Source of the DNA: Lepas anatifera
Lineage: Eukaryota; Arthropoda; Thecostraca; Lepadidae
Assembly (NCBI GenBank): GCA_034440635.1
Contig: JAOTON010001052.1
Span: forward strand, 1 to 64,000
Direction of reading: 5' to 3'
Length of the DNA: 64,000 bases
Part shown: piece after piece, positions 59,972 through 64,000 of the stretch
Layout: each line of letters begins with the position of its first letter
Numbering within the stretch: position 1 is the first letter of the stretch
The notes under the pieces: generated by a model
Databases searched by the model: none
Told to the model about the DNA's origin: nothing
Seen by the model: the letters and a program-made list of their open reading frames with translations, nothing else
Program-made: the position numbers and the translations under genes

Positions 59972-60189
59972 ACCATAATAAAGTGTTTTGCCTCAATGAT
60001 TCAGGATTTGAGATTTACATGCTTGTATTTGAATTTTTTATTCAAAACAAGAAAAGTACAATTTCTGGTGATGTCAGGACTGAGGTAAAAAAACCTCGAG
60101 CTTGAATGTAATTGAACACTACTCGGACTAAAAGACAGTTGGTGCGTCATTGGACACCAAAAATCGTAGAAAACAAATGGGTCAAAATA

Positions 60190-60346
60190 TCCCACTGCAA
60201 AGGTTATACAGCCACGCCAACTCTCAACCTATTGGGAGGGATTTGGGGGATCAGATCGAGTTATTCAGAGGCTCCGGCGAGACATGAACACAGCACCGGT
60301 GGCTTAGGAGACTTTGATGATATCCGCTAAGCCACCTATCCCCCTA
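60190..60346 (-). mobile_element. decayed tRNA-derived SINE
   Basis: On minus, 'ataggtggcttagcggatat' (head, A-box like) is followed by a damaged B-box ('gttcatgtctc') and then 'gcctctgaataactcgatct' and 'gagagttggcg', which parallel the SINE split at 42-47 kb. More diverged than the other SINEs, with no clear target duplication. Confidence 0.7.
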
Positions 60347-60689
60347 TTTTTTCTACCAGAAAAGAATTTAGGCTTATCTATTTTGTGACCTTGGTGTTCG
60401 GTGTTTAGCCATCTTGAACCGTCGGTCCAAGCATAACGAAAAATAAATTTTCGTTTTCAGTGCCCTTAATATTTGTGCCTCATTTTACTTCCATTGCTCT
60501 CAGAGGGACCTAAAAGATCTCAATAACGTCTCAAAACCTCATTTGCTCTCTTTTTCCGCAGCCTTGTAATTCTGGACCATCTGGGCACCTGACGCCGTTT
60601 AAAATCACATAACATACCGGGTTCCCACAGGAAAACGACAAAGCCAGACATGCTTTTTGCCATGTCACAAATATCAGTGTTCGTCTGAG

Positions 60690-61075
60690 TGCAGAAACCG
60701 CACCAATCGCCCCCTCCCCACAGCGCGGCCATAACCGGCGCCTCAGCCGTGTGATCAGCTTCACCTGGCCACAATCGCCGACCGCGCGCCGTATCCGCCG
60801 ATCGCGAGCGCGCCATAAATCGTCACCGCCGCGCCATGAGGCGGCGATCTCCGCGCGGCTTTCACACCGCGGCCTGCTCTCGGCGCGATATTTACTGCCC
60901 ATCCTAAGGCTGGTTATTGTTTTAAATTATAGATATTAATTATGCGGCGGCGTGTCGGTGGGCGGGCGGCGCGGCGGTAATGGAAGGTCCGCCGGTGCGC
61001 CACAACTCAGCGCCGCCGCGCCGCGCCGCCAGGGGGCGTTTTTGCGCCGCCGGTGGTGACACCGGCTGTGGGGCC
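60690..61075. other. CpG-rich island
   Basis: Dense CG dinucleotides ('cgccgatcgcgagcgcgcc', 'gcggcggcgtgtcgg'), interrupted by an AT-rich 'ttttaaattatagatattaa' core at about 60919-60938. This is the strongest CpG island-like block in the window, so a host promoter or conserved regulatory element is possible. No exon was recognised beside it. Frames 61053-61334 and the minus frames here follow composition only. Confidence 0.45.
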
Positions 61076-61509
61076 CACCATGCCGGATTTACACCAAATT
61101 GACATGGTCGAGGGACGGAGGGGGACAGGTGGTGGGGGGGGGAATAAGTCGTTTGAGCTGGATGTGGCTGCTTTAGCTGGCTTGTGGAACTCACTCGTCC
61201 AGTTCTCACAGAGTAAGGGGGAAATCAAGTCAATAGGGATCGGTACCGAGACTGAAAAAGTGTCAAGTTTCGCGAATACGGGCTGGAAAATAACGGCCGG
61301 TTGCGTAGCACAGTCAGAGGGCATGACATTTTAGACCAGTATGACGGCCCCCTGTGAGCGCAGACGTGGAACTAAATCTGGTAAAGACAAGGTTCTGCTC
61401 TGTCAGGAAGCCTCTGGCGATTGAAGAGACGGACTCGGTTGCAAAGAAAGAAATAACATATTTGGTTGTAAGGTGCCTCAAGTTTGGAAGAAAGTGTTGG
61501 TCACTGGCT

Positions 61510-61685
61510 AGAAATGGAGTCACTTACCCCAGCCCCAGAAGGTACCGGACTCACTTACCCCAGCCTCAGAAGGTACCGGAGTCACTTACCCCAGCCTCAG
61601 AAGGTACCGGACTCACTTACCCCAGCCTCAGAAGGTACCGGAGTCACTTACCCCAGCCTCAGAAGGTACCGGAGTCACCTATCCC
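61510..61685. repeat. 31-bp tandem repeat
   Basis: Between five and six units of 31 bases built on 'cttaccccagcctcagaagg' followed by 'taccgga[gc]t'. The last-but-two position alternates between 'gagtc' and 'gactc'. With a period not divisible by three the frame cycles, so the Tyr/Pro/Ser frames (61354-61699) are not evidence for a protein. Confidence 0.92.
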
Positions 61686-61699
61686 ACTTGCATGAGTAG

Positions 61700-62413
61700 C
61701 CTCAGGACGGTACCGAGCGCGAGAACGGACCAATCTCTGCCAAATGTTCTAGTCCTTCTTTAGAAGGACCGTGAGAGCGGCCCATATCACTGAACAAAGT
61801 TTGAATTCAAAAGAAAATATTTTCATTTGATATTATCAATTCGAATATCAAGTATTTCTTTGGGAAATTACTGAACATGAGTTTGATGAGCTTACGCGAA
61901 AGTGTCATTCAAATAAAATGAATATACTTCTCGCAACGGCACGTTTCGCGTCGCCAGAATCGTCTGAGCCGCGTCATATTTCGACTAGACGTAATGGTGC
62001 TTACCAAGGACTTAGGTATCAAAGCTGCTCGTGTATCTTGGGTAACTGAAACATCCGTGACCAGACATAGGGGAAGGGAGCGCGCTTCATTTCCATTTGC
62101 ATCTGGGATTCGCAGTTAGTTTAACACGCGCAGTGGAGCGAGTCCGTGAGTGCCCTCCCACAGATTGTCTTCCGTGGTGGCCGGAGAACCGTTCGCAGCC
62201 GGAAACGCTACTTGGCTAAATTTGGGATAGTTCATGAGTGCATCGATTGGTGGCAGAATTTTAAAAAAATCGTTGTTTTTTTGCTTTCGAAGTTAGACCT
62301 ACATTTTTAGATAGACAGCCACAATTGCGCGGCCGCGCCAGCTCTCCTGCATTGTAGACCGAATGGTAACATTATAACCACATATAATCAGGGTGATGTC
62401 AAGCTCACCTCAC
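61700..62413. other. unassigned interval
   Basis: No gene is supported. An exact octamer inverse (atttgcat, 62095-62102) is present but isolated. 'ttttttaaaaaa'-like AT tracts and a 'gcggccgcgcc' patch near 62328 are the only other landmarks. Confidence 0.4.
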
Positions 62414-62417
62414 ATAA

Positions 62418-63599
62418 CCTTCGCCCGGGTGGGGGTCTTTTTAGACCCCCCTCGGGTTTTTCCGAAGTGACCAAAAAGGGCGACGCGCAGCGCCGCCAAA
62501 CCTGGTCTAGCTGTTCCTTCATCATTTCTACATCTTTCCTGAAAATTTTGGCTCAAGGTCATATCAGGTCAGGTCACCAGGCCAGGTGAAGTGACCTCAC
62601 CTCAAAAATACTTAGGACCGCATAACTAAAAGAAGAGTTAATCGATCAAGTTGAAACTCATACCACATATTGGGCCCACCAGGAGCTACAACATTTGTTC
62701 CGGGATTTTTGATATTGGTGACCTAAGGTCATGTGCAGAGCATGACCTCCCCATTGTCAATACATGGGGAAAATCACGAAATGAGCTTTTCTCAGTACGT
62801 ATGGATGGAATCAACTTCAAACATCGGTTGCGACTTGCTCTTGGCCCATTTCTGGAGCTGATGCCAAAATTTTTGACTTGTGGCCTTTAAAAGGTCACCT
62901 TAGGTCAAATAAGCATTTTTTGGTGTTTTACTATACAAATTTTGAATAAACTAAGATATAACTTAATTTTGTCACCAAAGTGTTCGTATAGTCACTGGAA
63001 GTCAAATCATATACATCATGACTATACCAGGTCAAGTTGGGTCAGACCGTTGACCTGGGTCAGGTCAAATTCTTAAATTTGACCTGGCATAGCAATATTA
63101 TATATCATTCGATTCGTATTGATGAGAGGATTGCAATGGTGCATAAACTATGGCTGTATCTTGTTTGGTTCGGAAGCTATTAGCGAAAACGTAAACGCCC
63201 TTATGCATTGGTGCCTATGGACATTCCCAAGAATATGCCCAATATTCAGTGAGCTGTAGCTCCCTAGGCTTTGACCTGAAACGAAAATGAATTGCACTGT
63301 AATGAAAGCGCATCTCAAGAGCTTTCGAATGGTGTTAGAAAAATGTTTCTAACTATCATAGTTTCTGAGATATATGAGGCTTTCTTAGTACACCGCATAT
63401 TAGCGATTTTGACCTCTGGTGACCTTGATATTGACCTGACAAGAAAAATGACCGAAGTATTTTCGGTATCATTTTTGAAGAGCTTTCGATTGCCGTTTTG
63501 CACTTTTTTCTAGCTCTCTTAGTTTTTTTAGATCGGGGGGTCTTTTTAGCCCCCCCCCACCAGGGCGAAGGTGGCTCGTACCCGCCACCGGGGCAAGGG
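62418..63599. mobile_element. ATAA-flanked relative of the 40-kb TTAA element
   Basis: The inverse of the left part (about 62420-62660) matches 42000-42243, including the 'cctggtgacctgacc' block and the terminal 'cgggcgaagg'/'ggggcgaggg' zone. The right end (inverse 'cccttgccccggtgg') matches the left end of that element. Here the four flanking bases are ataa on both sides (62414-62417, 63600-63603) instead of ttaa. Both ends carry 'gggtctttttag' hairpin blocks (about 62436-62447, 63538-63549). The interior is dense in AGGTCA/TGACCT. No transposase. Confidence 0.65.
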
Positions 63600-63603
63600 A
63601 TAA

Positions 63604-64000
63604 AGTTTAAAGTCAAAGGTCCCAGGTCAAGGCCATACCAGCATTTTTAATGCCATTGACTCTGGTGCTTCCGATCAGATGACGTTATCCAGCATGACGT
63701 ATATACCCATATCATGCTAGACGTCACAATTAAATTTGCTCTTTATGAATTTCAAAATCAAAGGCCAAGGCCAAAGGTCATGAGTCAAGGTAAAACCATC
63801 GTTTTCTGCCCAACGGCTGCTATATTGCTAGTAAAAGTGTATGTACATACATATAATACAGGGAATATATCATTTTGTGACGTTACAGCTCAATGAACGT
63901 GATCGACTCTGGCCCAAAATTTAAGGCAAAATTGTTATGAGGCCTCGTGGCCTTAGCCCAGTTTTACTGTATTCCTGGCTTTTCCACCCAATCGTGCCAT
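63604..64000. other. unassigned right edge with AGGTCA words
   Basis: It continues with 'aaggtc', 'aggtcaagg' and 'aaaggtcatgagtcaagg' words, so it may be the inside of another element of the same kind that runs off the window. No gene is seen. Confidence 0.4.

Noticed and set aside
59602..60105. 167-codon frame as a gene
   Set aside because: It runs straight through both ends of a hAT MITE and into unrelated flanking DNA.
61053..61334. 93-codon frame beside the CpG island as a gene
   Set aside because: Overlaps minus-strand frames of similar length, has no domain, and follows the G-rich composition.

Overview
The window reads as non-coding, transposon-packed DNA from a eukaryote, most likely an invertebrate metazoan. 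The evidence is tRNA-derived SINEs, a CR1/jockey-type LINE, many hAT and TTAA-flanked DNA transposons, long microsatellites, and no dense gene array. I could not identify the species. I found no host protein-coding gene, rRNA or functional tRNA that I can defend. Most open frames are short chance frames, or frames held open by tandem arrays whose period is close to a multiple of three.

Layout. 1-1.7 kb: a large imperfect palindrome, then a degenerate array of an 'agctcaggggccc' word. 6.0-7.8 kb: a hAT-like element (imperfect 8-bp target duplication) filled with a GC-rich minisatellite. 8.0-12.2 kb: a 4.2-kb element with inverted arms of roughly 0.7 kb around a broken gene carrying an SDGCGGQYKN motif. 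14.2-18.7 and 27.7-33.6 kb: two near-identical copies of a large non-autonomous hAT element, each with its own perfect 8-bp target duplication. The second copy has since received a SINE and a TTAA (piggyBac-type) element. 22.5-25.3 kb: a TA-flanked element with GGGGA ends and an internal array. 34.3-39.6 kb: a possible old element containing a hAT element with GAGTTGAGTC repeats, a small hAT MITE and a 5'-truncated LINE.

40.0-47.0 kb is the most legible nest. One SINE with a 12-bp target duplication was split by a TTAA element, which was itself split by a second TTAA element. The same SINE was also split, between its A and B boxes, by a 4.6-kb hAT element whose right end has been tandemly amplified. 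48.1-53.9 kb is a hAT element with GGAGCC subterminal arrays, a recognisable hAT C-terminal dimerisation exon, an outward-facing inverted duplication and further nested insertions. 54.5-57.1 kb is a TA-flanked element with a pogo/Tigger-like C-terminal relic and a long (TA)n tract. 62.4-63.6 kb is a relative of the 40-kb TTAA element, dense in AGGTCA words.

Between these lie unassigned single-copy-looking stretches. Some hold compact GC- and CpG-rich islands near 4.7, 19.3, 21.2, 26.8 and 60.9 kb that could be host regulatory DNA. The target duplications and empty sites inside the window allow the relative order of many insertions to be read directly. All boundaries and similarities were judged by eye without alignment software.
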